Shown here piece after piece: positions 25,622-34,151 of a DNA stretch of 61,971 bases. A program made the translations under genes and the position numbers. Numbering within the stretch: the first letter of the stretch is position 1; every line of letters begins with the position of its first letter. The notes beneath the pieces were generated by a model. The model was not told the origin of the DNA and searched no databases. It was given only the letters and a program-made list of their open reading frames with translations. The stretch comes from DATGZX01 sp035296965 (lineage in GTDB: Bacteria > Planctomycetota > Planctomycetia > Gemmatales > Gemmataceae): positions 1 to 61,971 of the forward strand of contig DATGZX010000005.1 in the NCBI GenBank assembly GCA_035296965.1. Direction: 5' to 3'.

Positions 25622-25872
25622 TGACGTGCCGTGAGTTTGCTGAGATTCTGATCGATTTTGTGAGCGGCGACATTGCCCAGGATCAACGCAGCCTCGTCGA
25701 AGAGCACCTGGGGGGGTGCCGGCATTGCGTCGCATACGCGGAGACTTACCAGCTGACTATCGTGGTCGTTCGCAATCTCCCGAAAGATGCTCTGCCGGCA
25801 CACTGCGAACAGCGCTTGCGTGCCCGGATCGAGAAGGAGTTGGGAAGGGCGCTGGACCCGCCCGATGCTTAG
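25618..25872 (+). CDS. Zinc-finger anti-sigma factor (zf-HC2 / ZAS type)
   Basis: 84 aa, starting within the stop codon of the sigma gene. Cys4, His30, Cys34 and Cys37 (EEHLGGCRHC) form the HxxxCxxC zinc motif of anti-sigma factors that hold ECF sigma factors inactive, often released by oxidation or other stress. No transmembrane segment follows, so it is a soluble anti-sigma factor. It is too short to carry a sensory domain, so the zinc site itself may sense redox state (inference). Either ATG (25618 or 25621) could start it. Confidence 0.85.
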   Translation: MMTCREFAEILIDFVSGDIAQDQRSLVEEHLGGCRHCVAYAETYQLTIVVVRNLPKDALPAHCEQRLRARIEKELGRALDPPDA

Positions 25873-25910
25873 CAAGGGCAGCGTCTGGCAAATGACCGTC
25901 CCGGCACGGG

Positions 25911-28196
25911 TCAGGAGCTAGGACGGAGCGGCGCGGGAATCAGATCGCTCCAGTCCATTCCCAGGTTGAATGCCGACGAGAATTTACGCCAGACCCACCA
26001 CGCGGCGGTATGGTATCCGCAGTGGATCTTGGTTCGCGCCATCGTTCCGGGACAAATAGCGCTATCCGGATTCAGCAGATCGATTCCTACCAGGTACTGT
26101 TCATCCTGTGGAACGAAGGTGTTGGGCTTGGCTGCCGAAGGAGGCTTCGTGGCGACCGTACCACCCGCCTTGGAGGTCAATTGCACCGGTATTTCCTTGG
26201 CCTCGGATTCGGGCAGCTGCGAGATTCTCCCTTGCCACCTGTCCTCGGCCCTGCCTTGAACCCGGATCGTCACGGGCAGGCTTTCCCCATTCTTGCGTCT
26301 TTTCCGCAGGTCCCGCTCGAGCAGGCGGTAGTCCTGCGGCTCCACGGGAATCGTGACTCGCAAGAACTTGGGATCACCAATGCTGCAAAAAGGCGTGCCT
26401 TTCTCGTAGAACCTGCCGATGCCATCCACGGGCGGCGGACTCATCACGATGCCCTGGCAAGGCGCCTTCAGCTCTAGGACCTTGTTCTGTTCTTTCAGGG
26501 CAGTTACGAGCTGCGCGTAGCGATTGCGCTCGCCTCCCGCCTTGGCGACCTCAACCTCCAGGCCGGCCCGATCATGCGGATTGCCGGTTTGCTGAGACGC
26601 CAGAGTGCTCATGACGCCGAACTGGTTGTCGTAAATGTCGCGCTGCGTACGCGCTTCCAGGATTTGGTTCTCCATATCCAAGCTGCGGAATTGCGCCAGG
26701 ACCTGACCCTTCTGCACTTCCTGGCCATCCCGCACGCGGACGTCCTCGAGAATACCAGGAAGCTCGAGAACGGCCCTCTGGATGTATTCCGGCCGCACGT
26801 GGACATAGCCCTGCTGGCGGACGGGGCAGATCGGCAAGGGGACGAAGAAGACGACGATTAGAAACGCGCCAAGCACGATGCTGCTGAGCGCCACGCGCAC
26901 TGGTTTCATATCCGGCATTCTCCCGCGCTTGTGCAAGTTCTTACCCAGGCGAAACAACGGCCAGCCGACCATGGAGCCGGCAGCGGCAACGGCCAACATG
27001 CCGCTGACAACTCCCAGTTTGTACGGTTTGAGAAACTGGGACATGAAGTAAAGAATGCTGAAGGTAATTACCCAACGGTAAATGTAGCTAATGACCGCAT
27101 AAGCCACGAACATGATACGCCGCCACAGGGCCATGTACTGTTCCGGCTGAACCTCGATCCCCAGGCAGTAGTCCATGACCAGGCGCTGCAAGAAGCGGTT
27201 CGATCGGTCGCGTAAATTGGGAATCTCGAGCCCGTCAGCCAGGATGTAGTAACCGTCGTAACGCATGAGCGGGTTGGCGTTGAAAATGAACGTGCTCACG
27301 CTGCAAACGACCATCAGGCTCAGCGCCAGGTAGTTGACGACCGGCGACGCCGGCGTGTACCACCAAACGAAAGTGGAAATGGCGGCGATGATCAACTCGA
27401 CGTAAATGCCCGCAAAGCTGATGATGATCCTCTTCCACTTGTCGGGTAGGGTCCAGGCATCGGAGACGTTGCAATAGAGACACGGCGAGAACACCAGGAA
27501 CAGCAGCCCCATTTCATGAACTTCGCCGCCGAATGCTTTACAGCTCAAGCCGTGGCCGAACTCGTGGATAACCTTGACGAGGGCCAGTGCCACCCACAGA
27601 TACCCAATTGTCCCAAACCTGAAGAACTCGTTCTTGGAGGGGAGTTTCTCCCAGAAGGTATCGAAGTGAGTCGCGACGTGGACGATCGCGGCCAGCATCA
27701 CCCCAATGCTAACCAGCATGAACAGGCTCGTGAAGATCCAGCGCAAGTACGGCAGCATCCGCGTAAGCACCTTGTCCGGATCAAAGACAGGGATCTTGAT
27801 ATAGAGGATGTTCGTGAGGGTTTGCATCCACTCGCTGCGGCGTCGCTTTTTGCGCCTATCGAAAAGCTGCTTGCCGGCCTGCGGTGATTCGTTTTGGGCG
27901 AGGCCCGCCGTCAGGAGTTGTTGGCCGAAGCCCTCGAGATCCTCCAGTGTGAGCCGTTCGGGGCGGAAGCGCTTTTCATATTCCTTCTGTGCTTCGTCCA
28001 GCGTGTGCGTGCCGTCCATGAGATGGATGAGGAAGTGCTCCTGTTCCTTGAACCGATAATAGCGAAGGCTCACAGGGTCCTTGACGACGTAGTAAACCCG
28101 GCCCTCGTACCTCTGCGGCCCGATCTCCAGGTCGCGGCGGATGCGAAGACGAACCTTTTTCCGGCGTTCTACGTCACTGGCGGCTGGGGGCTGCAT
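25911..28196 (-). CDS. Membrane M50 (site-2) peptidase with PqqD-like and HlyD-like domains
   Basis: 761 aa. N-terminal about 25-110 resembles PqqD peptide-binding domains (YYVVKDPVSLRYYRFKEQEHFLIHLMDGTHT). Several membrane segments follow, with the zinc site H211-E-F-G-H215 and a second S2P motif NPLMRYDGYYILAD. From about 460 a barrel-sandwich (lipoyl/HlyD-like) domain with a coiled coil follows (PGILEDVRVRDGQEVQKGQVLAQF). Proteins of this composition are known near peptide-export systems, where they are often annotated as peptide zinc metalloproteases. It ends the three-gene series with two other HlyD-containing proteins, suggesting one envelope complex; substrate unknown. Confidence 0.85.
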   Translation of the reverse strand: MQPPAASDVERRKKVRLRIRRDLEIGPQRYEGRVYYVVKDPVSLRYYRFKEQEHFLIHLMDGTHTLDEAQKEYEKRFRPERLTLEDLEGFGQQLLTAGLAQNESPQAGKQLFDRRKKRRRSEWMQTLTNILYIKIPVFDPDKVLTRMLPYLRWIFTSLFMLVSIGVMLAAIVHVATHFDTFWEKLPSKNEFFRFGTIGYLWVALALVKVIHEFGHGLSCKAFGGEVHEMGLLFLVFSPCLYCNVSDAWTLPDKWKRIIISFAGIYVELIIAAISTFVWWYTPASPVVNYLALSLMVVCSVSTFIFNANPLMRYDGYYILADGLEIPNLRDRSNRFLQRLVMDYCLGIEVQPEQYMALWRRIMFVAYAVISYIYRWVITFSILYFMSQFLKPYKLGVVSGMLAVAAAGSMVGWPLFRLGKNLHKRGRMPDMKPVRVALSSIVLGAFLIVVFFVPLPICPVRQQGYVHVRPEYIQRAVLELPGILEDVRVRDGQEVQKGQVLAQFRSLDMENQILEARTQRDIYDNQFGVMSTLASQQTGNPHDRAGLEVEVAKAGGERNRYAQLVTALKEQNKVLELKAPCQGIVMSPPPVDGIGRFYEKGTPFCSIGDPKFLRVTIPVEPQDYRLLERDLRKRRKNGESLPVTIRVQGRAEDRWQGRISQLPESEAKEIPVQLTSKAGGTVATKPPSAAKPNTFVPQDEQYLVGIDLLNPDSAICPGTMARTKIHCGYHTAAWWVWRKFSSAFNLGMDWSDLIPAPLRPSS

Positions 28197-28283
28197 AGCT
28201 CTGACCCACTCCTACACGGACGATGGTCGGGGCACAGTTCGATCCGAATCCATTCGAGCTGCGCCCCGTGTTCCACTCGGCGT

Positions 28284-30344
28284 CTACCTTTCTGGGATCG
28301 CAACCAGCGTCACCAGATCTCCGGAAACCAACGGTCGGTCCGCGGGATTCGCAAGCTCCGCCACGATCCGTACCTTATTGTCCACGCCTTCGAGAAGAGG
28401 CTCGACGTTGATCACCTTGGCGAGGATTTGCCTGTCGATCTCTTCCTTCGTCGGCGTCGGCCATACATAGACCTTTCGGTCCTTGATGCCGCCGACCACA
28501 AAGGAGCCGTCAGGTGAAAACGCCGCGCAGGTCGCCTCGGAGCGCATCCCTGGAACAAGCAGGCGCAGCTCGTTGCTACGCCTTTTGTCGAGCCGCCACA
28601 GTTGCAAAACCCCGTCCGTCCCGCTCGAAGTGAGGAGCAGCCTGCCGTCCGGCGAGAACAAAGCTACGGTCTTGAAACCGCTCGATTGGGATGTGTTCTC
28701 CAGGATTTCTTCCGTGCGCAGCCCAGGCCAGGAGAGCACGCGCATCTCCTTGGCACCTTGCTCGTCAATGACATGTTTGCCATCCAGGCTCACACCAAGC
28801 TGGGGCACATCGATTGAGCGGCGCTGAAGCGTTTCGATCTCTTCCGCATTCACCGAACTCAGCTTCCAGAAGCGGACGGTTTTGTCTGTGCTGGCCGAGA
28901 TCAGCTCTCCCTGAGGCGTGAAGTGCAGGGAGGTGACAGAACTTCGATGTCCAGGCGCGCCGCTTTCCCCCGGGATTCGGTAGAGCAAGCTCCCTGTTGC
29001 GGTGTCCCACAGTTTGATGTAAGAATCCTCGCCGCCGGTCGCGCAGAGTTTTCCGTCCAGACTGAAGGCGACACAGCGGATTGGGCCTTTATGAGCGTCC
29101 TTCAATTCGCGGATTGGCTTCTCCTCGCTGCTGTCAAGATCCCAAATGCGGGCGTTGCCATCGAGATCGCCCGACAGGCAAAGATTGGCGTCTGAGCCCG
29201 GCGGCGTGCACGCCACGGCTTTCACCGGCGACCGGTTATTCAGCACTCGGATGGGCAGACCGGACGAACGTTGCCAAACCATGATTGTGCCATCGTCGCT
29301 GCTGGAAACAATCAAGGGTTTGCGGGGATCTTTGCTGACTGCCACCCCGGTAATCTCCAGGCGATGGCCGCTGAAGGTCTGCCTGGCCCCTTCGCGGACC
29401 GTCGGTTCGACGATCACAGTATCGCCCTTCTTCACCGCCGATAGGTACTGAACATCCATCATCCCTTCGGCGTGCAGGACATCGAAGTTTTGAATTTGCA
29501 GCACTGGGTCTTGCGGGCCGGCATTACGGACTGCTTCCCCGCAATGTTTATAAATGATTTTCACAATTCCTGAGATCTTACTCTTGATCTGGTGCATCTC
29601 GACGATCTTGAGCGCCTGGTGCAGCTCTTGTTGGGATACCTTGATGGCTTCTTGCTTGCTGATGGCTTCTGACTTGTATTTGTCCCAGGTGAGCTTCGCC
29701 CCGCGCAGATCTTCCAGGGAGGTGCTCCCCCGAACGTTGTTGTTGTACAGCTTCTGCTGAGTGTAGTAACGCTGTTCGGCCTCGTCGCGAGTCTTGTCCG
29801 AGGCATCCTTGTCAGCTCTGGCCGCTTCCAGCTTGGCCTGTTTGATGGCAGCGTCAGCACGTGCCAGCGTGTCGTCCACTTGCGCGAGCAGCTGCCCAGC
29901 CTCCACCCTGTCACCTTCCTTCAGCAGGCGGTAGTGCTTGGTGGTATTGTCAACCTTGACTTCGTAGACTTCCTCGCCCGGCCGAGGTTGCTCCCCCTCC
30001 TTCAGCTCGACGCCAATGAAGTCGAGAACACCGTCACGTTGACTCGGCACATCCTCCTTGGTAGTCGTTGTCAGCCGGCAATTTGGAATGACGATGAAAT
30101 TGGTGGCGGCGCCCCATAGCCCCTCTCCTTGAGATCGCGGAGCGGATTGCTGGGGAGCCGACGAAGCCTGGGCCAAAATCGGCCTCAGGACCGTGACGCT
30201 GCGATCTGCCCCCCCGGCGTCGCGAACAAAGCCAGGCGCACGCGGCATTGGAACCTGTGCCGTGACAGGATAAAGGCCACCAGCCCAGGCAGCGAAAGCA
30301 ACTCCGCCTGCCAAGATTCCGAAGGAGAGCAAACTGGCTCGCAT
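28284..30344 (-). CDS. HlyD-type periplasmic adaptor fused to a WD40 propeller
   Basis: About 686 aa. Signal peptide at residues 1-27 (MRASLLSFGILAGGVAFAAW). A barrel-sandwich domain and coiled coil (LLKEGDRVEAGQLLAQVDDTLARADAA...KLYNNNVRGSTS) cover about 75-330. A WD40 propeller follows at about 335-640 (VSSSDDGTIMVW, GDLDGNARIWDLD, TGGEDSYIKLWDT, SASTDKTVRFWKL), and a short C-terminal beta domain ends the protein. Adaptor plus propeller in one chain is unusual. The ATG at 30344 with ACGGAG upstream is preferred over a GTG 27 bases earlier. Middle gene of the cassette; 87 bases before the M50 gene. Confidence 0.8.
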   Translation of the reverse strand: MRASLLSFGILAGGVAFAAWAGGLYPVTAQVPMPRAPGFVRDAGGADRSVTVLRPILAQASSAPQQSAPRSQGEGLWGAATNFIVIPNCRLTTTTKEDVPSQRDGVLDFIGVELKEGEQPRPGEEVYEVKVDNTTKHYRLLKEGDRVEAGQLLAQVDDTLARADAAIKQAKLEAARADKDASDKTRDEAEQRYYTQQKLYNNNVRGSTSLEDLRGAKLTWDKYKSEAISKQEAIKVSQQELHQALKIVEMHQIKSKISGIVKIIYKHCGEAVRNAGPQDPVLQIQNFDVLHAEGMMDVQYLSAVKKGDTVIVEPTVREGARQTFSGHRLEITGVAVSKDPRKPLIVSSSDDGTIMVWQRSSGLPIRVLNNRSPVKAVACTPPGSDANLCLSGDLDGNARIWDLDSSEEKPIRELKDAHKGPIRCVAFSLDGKLCATGGEDSYIKLWDTATGSLLYRIPGESGAPGHRSSVTSLHFTPQGELISASTDKTVRFWKLSSVNAEEIETLQRRSIDVPQLGVSLDGKHVIDEQGAKEMRVLSWPGLRTEEILENTSQSSGFKTVALFSPDGRLLLTSSGTDGVLQLWRLDKRRSNELRLLVPGMRSEATCAAFSPDGSFVVGGIKDRKVYVWPTPTKEEIDRQILAKVINVEPLLEGVDNKVRIVAELANPADRPLVSGDLVTLVAIPER

Positions 30345-30499
30345 GGGTGATACTCCGTATTCTTTGCGCACTCAGTGCGGCACGGCGCCAAGGTCCAGCT
30401 CGCAAGCGAGACTGGCTACTCTTCCACCTTGTCGGCGCGCTTGGTTTACCTTGTTACGTCCACATTGGCTCGGACTGTGCACAGGTCCGATCACTCGGC

Positions 30500-30602
30500 C
30501 TATATCAGCGTTCTTGATTCGGCAGCGGCGTAGGACGGATTTCCCAATCTGTCCGGTCAGGTTGGAAACCTGACCTACTGCCCAATCCCGCACGGTCACT
30601 TA
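30500..30602. repeat. Family C modular palindromic repeat, copy 2
   Basis: Core GTAGGACGGATTTCCCAATC then GGTCAGGTTGGAAACCTGACC, left arm CTATATCAGCGTTCTTGATT and CGGCAGC, right arm CCCGCACGGTCACTTAG. The right arm overlaps the TAA stop (30600-30602) of the GAF-HlyD gene. Confidence 0.75.
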
Positions 30603-32690
30603 GAAGAAGAAAACCACTTTTTCGTAGAAGAACTCCCACACGCCATAGAACAGCGAATAACCCATGGCGTGTTGGCCGCAGCGCACTTTCGCGACAACCT
30701 CCGTGCCCGTCACAAGGAAATTATCATCATGGGGAATGCGCTGGGCTGGATCGATATCGTCGCCATCGATGCGCACGTAGGCCAAAACGACGGGCTCGGC
30801 TTCGTTGTTGTCATCCCGATTGGGCGTCGCTTCGCCGCCAATATCGCGTCGGGCAAGTTTTCCCCTGTAGGTCTTCGTTGGCGAACTGCGCAAAACCAGA
30901 TCCACGTCGAGCTCCTTGGTATTCAATGCTCCGTATGCATGAAGGACCTGGCCAATATGCTTCTGCAGAATTTTTAGCTCAATCTCCCAGGTGCCGGATT
31001 TGTTGCCGACTCGCAGGATAGGCTCGTTCGGCTTCATATCCTTGTTCGTCAATTCCTCTTCGAACGTGCCGTTCAGCACAGTGCCCGCAATCGGCGCTTG
31101 CAGCAGGAAGTAGCCGAACCTTGCAGGATCTGCATTCACGCGCTGACGAATTGCGTCTAGCTCTTGCTGCTTCAGTAGGGCCGTGCTTTCTTTGGAGACC
31201 TTGTCGGCACTCGTCTTGTACTTTTCTTCGGGCTTCGCGCTGTTGAGTAGAAGTCTTTGTGCTTCCGCCTCGGCCTTGGCGGCGTTAATCTCCCCTTGAA
31301 GGCCGATCATCTTGGTTTCGAGTTGGGTATCGTACATGAGCACCAGGGGATCGTTTTGATACACATCCTGCCCAGGCTTCACCCTGAACTCGACGATTCG
31401 CCCCTCAACGGGTGAGAAGATGTAACGGCGTTCCTTGGGCAGGAGCTGACCCTTTGCATCCATCTTCAAGGGGTAAGGCACCAGGATCATCGCAGCCACG
31501 AGCGCTACGACCGCGGCGCTAACGCCCAGGACAATGGCACGCGTCTTGCCGCCCAGGCCTTCTTGAACCTTTGCAATCGGCCTCCAGATAAAGCCCATCG
31601 GGATGCGGCGATGCTCGGCAGCATTGTAAAGAGCGCTGGTTGCGTGCCGGCCGACAACTTCCAGTCTGGCCACGAGTTGCTCCGGCGCGACTGCCGGATC
31701 AAAGCACTCCATCATGATCGCCGAACGCGGCGGCTTTTTGCCCTCGCTTTCCCGGTCGTCCTTGAGCGGCAGGATGACCAGGAGCTTGCTGTTGCTTTCC
31801 GCCAGGTAAGCGTCGAGAGCTTGCAGCACGCCCGGAGGCAAGCTATCGTCCTTGGTGCCCTGGTAGATGAGCTTTTCACCCCAGATCAACACCTTGTTGA
31901 AAAGCGTGGCCATGAGCCGAACCAGGTTGGAGCGCTTTTCAACGACGTCGGCCCCACTGATCGCTTCCACGGCGGTTTTCTTGCCGCGGCGCTGGGCAAC
32001 GCTGACGCGGTCGCAATCGACCAGCCGTCGGCCTTCGTTGGCAACCAGGTAACCGACCTCGGTCGGATTGAGGCTGCTGTGGATCTGCCGGGCAAACGCC
32101 TCGAGTTGCGTCCATAGGGTTTGCTGCCCAACCATCTGCCGCAATTGATGGTTACGCGTATAGGCAGAGGCCAGCTCGGCCATACGGGTGATGAATTGCA
32201 GGAAGCCCTGCTGGGCATTTGGATTGCGATCCGCATCTTGCCAGATTTCGACCAGGCCGGCCACCTGTTTGTCAATTAGGATCGGAGCCATCAGGATGAC
32301 GTAGTCGGTCGGGTTTCCCGGTGCGGGCTTGCCATCCTCTGACTGGCCAGTGCCGCTACGAGGCGGAAACATCTGGGGCCGGGCCATCTGCGAACTGAGG
32401 CGGAGAAGTTCGTCGTGAGTCTGCCGATCGGCTTCGCTCCGGTCGAGGCCGACCTGGCGAAGGTTCACCTGGTATTGCAGCTGCAAGTGCCCCTGCGGTG
32501 TGCGCACCCAGACGGCGCCTGCAGGAGCGGCCACGGCAGAGAGGACGCGCTGGAGAAATTCGCCGTAATACTCGGTGGGCGCCAGATCCATCTCGGTCAA
32601 GCGCGCGATTTCTTCCACCAGGCGGTTGATCTGCTTCCGAGTCTGCTCCAGAAGGTTGACATCAACTTGCGGGTTGGGTCCAGGACTCAC
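30600..32690 (-). CDS. GAF domain protein with membrane segment and HlyD-type adaptor domain
   Basis: 696 aa. N-terminal cytosolic part about 1-370 carries GAF-like sensing domains (RVSVAQRRGKKTAVEAISGADVVEK, LLVILPLKDDRE). A single membrane helix follows near 395 (AIVLGVSAAVVALVAAMILV). An extracytoplasmic barrel-sandwich domain covers about 410-690 (RYIFSPVEGRIVEFRVKPGQDVYQNDPLVLMYD; LLQAPIAGTVLN). A sensor joined to an adaptor is unusual and suggests that cytosolic ligand state controls an export channel. GTG start. First gene of the cassette, so it may set its expression. Its stop codon sits in a palindromic repeat. Confidence 0.8.
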   Translation of the reverse strand: MSPGPNPQVDVNLLEQTRKQINRLVEEIARLTEMDLAPTEYYGEFLQRVLSAVAAPAGAVWVRTPQGHLQLQYQVNLRQVGLDRSEADRQTHDELLRLSSQMARPQMFPPRSGTGQSEDGKPAPGNPTDYVILMAPILIDKQVAGLVEIWQDADRNPNAQQGFLQFITRMAELASAYTRNHQLRQMVGQQTLWTQLEAFARQIHSSLNPTEVGYLVANEGRRLVDCDRVSVAQRRGKKTAVEAISGADVVEKRSNLVRLMATLFNKVLIWGEKLIYQGTKDDSLPPGVLQALDAYLAESNSKLLVILPLKDDRESEGKKPPRSAIMMECFDPAVAPEQLVARLEVVGRHATSALYNAAEHRRIPMGFIWRPIAKVQEGLGGKTRAIVLGVSAAVVALVAAMILVPYPLKMDAKGQLLPKERRYIFSPVEGRIVEFRVKPGQDVYQNDPLVLMYDTQLETKMIGLQGEINAAKAEAEAQRLLLNSAKPEEKYKTSADKVSKESTALLKQQELDAIRQRVNADPARFGYFLLQAPIAGTVLNGTFEEELTNKDMKPNEPILRVGNKSGTWEIELKILQKHIGQVLHAYGALNTKELDVDLVLRSSPTKTYRGKLARRDIGGEATPNRDDNNEAEPVVLAYVRIDGDDIDPAQRIPHDDNFLVTGTEVVAKVRCGQHAMGYSLFYGVWEFFYEKVVFFF

Positions 32691-33146
32691 CGGTAAATCT
32701 CGCTTTGAAAGGAGTTACAGCCGCTGAAGGAGCGGCGCAAAATTGAGAAGATGCCATCGTAGCGGACTAGCTTCGCAAAAACAAGGGAACGCCCAAGATG
32801 CGGCCAGACATGGCCCTTCAATCCTACCACGGTAGAACCAGGAATTGCCCGACAGCACAGCCCATCTCCAACAAGAAGCAATTCGAGCCGACCCGTGCGC
32901 GTCGTCCAATCGGTATGCCTTAACATGCCGTTGCGCGCGCCGCAGTGATCTCGACCTGAGAAGCTTCGCCTTTATTAAGGACGGTTGAGGAAGCGTCACG
33001 GTTTTAATTGGTTGAAGAAAGGACCGTACCGTCAAGCTTGGGGATGTCGCGTGAACGAACTTCAGGGACCAAGATAAGTTGGGTTTCGGCAGAGAAGAGC
33101 GGCGCGAAAAGTGCGGCCTACATCGAACTATGTCCGGCGCGGGCCT
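32691..33146. other. Intergenic region, no gene seen
   Basis: Upstream of the GAF-HlyD gene on the minus strand; the cassette promoter should lie here. Open frames on the minus strand have no ribosome site and no recognisable content. Confidence 0.5.
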
Positions 33147-33497
33147 CTAGCAGTGTGCGAGCTTCGCTTCCCAAGTGAGGATCGTCTGCATGATCTCGCA
33201 TGGATCTGCTTCCGGCTGGGGAAGGGGCCAGGTGAAGCCCTCCGCGACCGCAAGCTGCCCCGCAGCTCCACGGGCGCCGGAATGGCACCACAGCTCGACG
33301 AACCTGCCGATGGCTCTCCCGCGGCGGCACAGCCTTGTCACTTCGACCCCAATGGCTGATTCCGAAGCCTTTCCTAGGGCAGAGTATTCAGCCTGATCAA
33401 CAAGCCATTCGACGAGAATGCGAGCTTCCGCGTCACCGAGCCCGCGGGTAAGCGCATCGTTGTTCAAAATGTGACGCAACAGCGGTTTTGTGAGCAT
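33147..33497 (-). CDS. Hypothetical protein (116 aa)
   Basis: The ATG at 33497 has an excellent GGGGGGAGGTG ribosome site seven bases ahead, which makes the frame credible. The product (MLTKPLLRHILNNDALTRGLGDAEARILVEW...) has a helical N-terminal half, a short Arg-rich turn (TRLCRRGRAIGRFVELW) and a final TWEAKLAHC. It has no signal peptide and no known motif. The gene is isolated, so no function is proposed; proteins of this style are common in planctomycetes. Confidence 0.65.
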   Translation of the reverse strand: MLTKPLLRHILNNDALTRGLGDAEARILVEWLVDQAEYSALGKASESAIGVEVTRLCRRGRAIGRFVELWCHSGARGAAGQLAVAEGFTWPLPQPEADPCEIMQTILTWEAKLAHC

Positions 33498-33708
33498 CAA
33501 CACCTCCCCCCGGACCGCATTAAGATCGCAAAACCGGCGCCGGCGCATCGCATGAGGCCAAAATCACGATATTTGATCGGGAAGGCGGGTCTTATAGCCG
33601 CCCCGTGCGCGGCTGACAATCTCAATCTTCATAATCTCGCCTGATCCGCAATCCAACTGGCCGTGACGGCTGCAAACGCGCCTTGTAGGAACGGCTACGC
33701 GGGCCAGA

Positions 33709-33833
33709 CTATATGACGGTGCGTAATTCGGCAGCATTTGTGGGGCACGTTTTCAACGTGCCGGCCGGCGTCTGGGCACGTTACAAACGTGCCCCCACAA
33801 AACCCAGCAGCCGATTCACGCACGGTCATATAG
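33709..33833. repeat. Family C modular palindromic repeat, copy 3, alternative core
   Basis: Outer arms CTATATGACGGTGCG and AATTCGGCAGC on the left, GCAGCCGATTC and CGCACGGTCATATAG on the right match the other copies. The core is different: GGCACGTTTTCAACGTGCC and GGCACGTTACAAACGTGCC, again two palindromes in a row. Confidence 0.8.
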
Positions 33834-34151
33834 ATGACTATTCGATCAAGTTTCTGCGCAAATCTATGGGGAGAGACGGTATAATTCTGGTGTACATTAG
33901 TGTGCATCCGTCCCAGGGTGGGAAACGGGCACGGTGCCATACATCGAGCAATTCCTTATCTCCCTTGGACATCCGGCTCAAACGCTGAGCACCGTGGCCC
34001 TTGACGCGCTTCTCAAGTCGGGGTAATTTGCCGGCTGCCGGCTGAAGCTTTCGCGCCTACCGAGTTGTGCCAAGCATCGCTGCTTCCGCTCCTGACGGAC
34101 CGGCTTTGGGTGTTTGCTGAGATTCTTGTCAATCTGAGCAGGTCGGTGGGA

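Noticed and set aside
33923..34026. Short frame VPYIEQFLISLGHPAQTL before the acyltransferase
   Set aside because: Only about 30 codons with no ribosome site; could be a chance frame.
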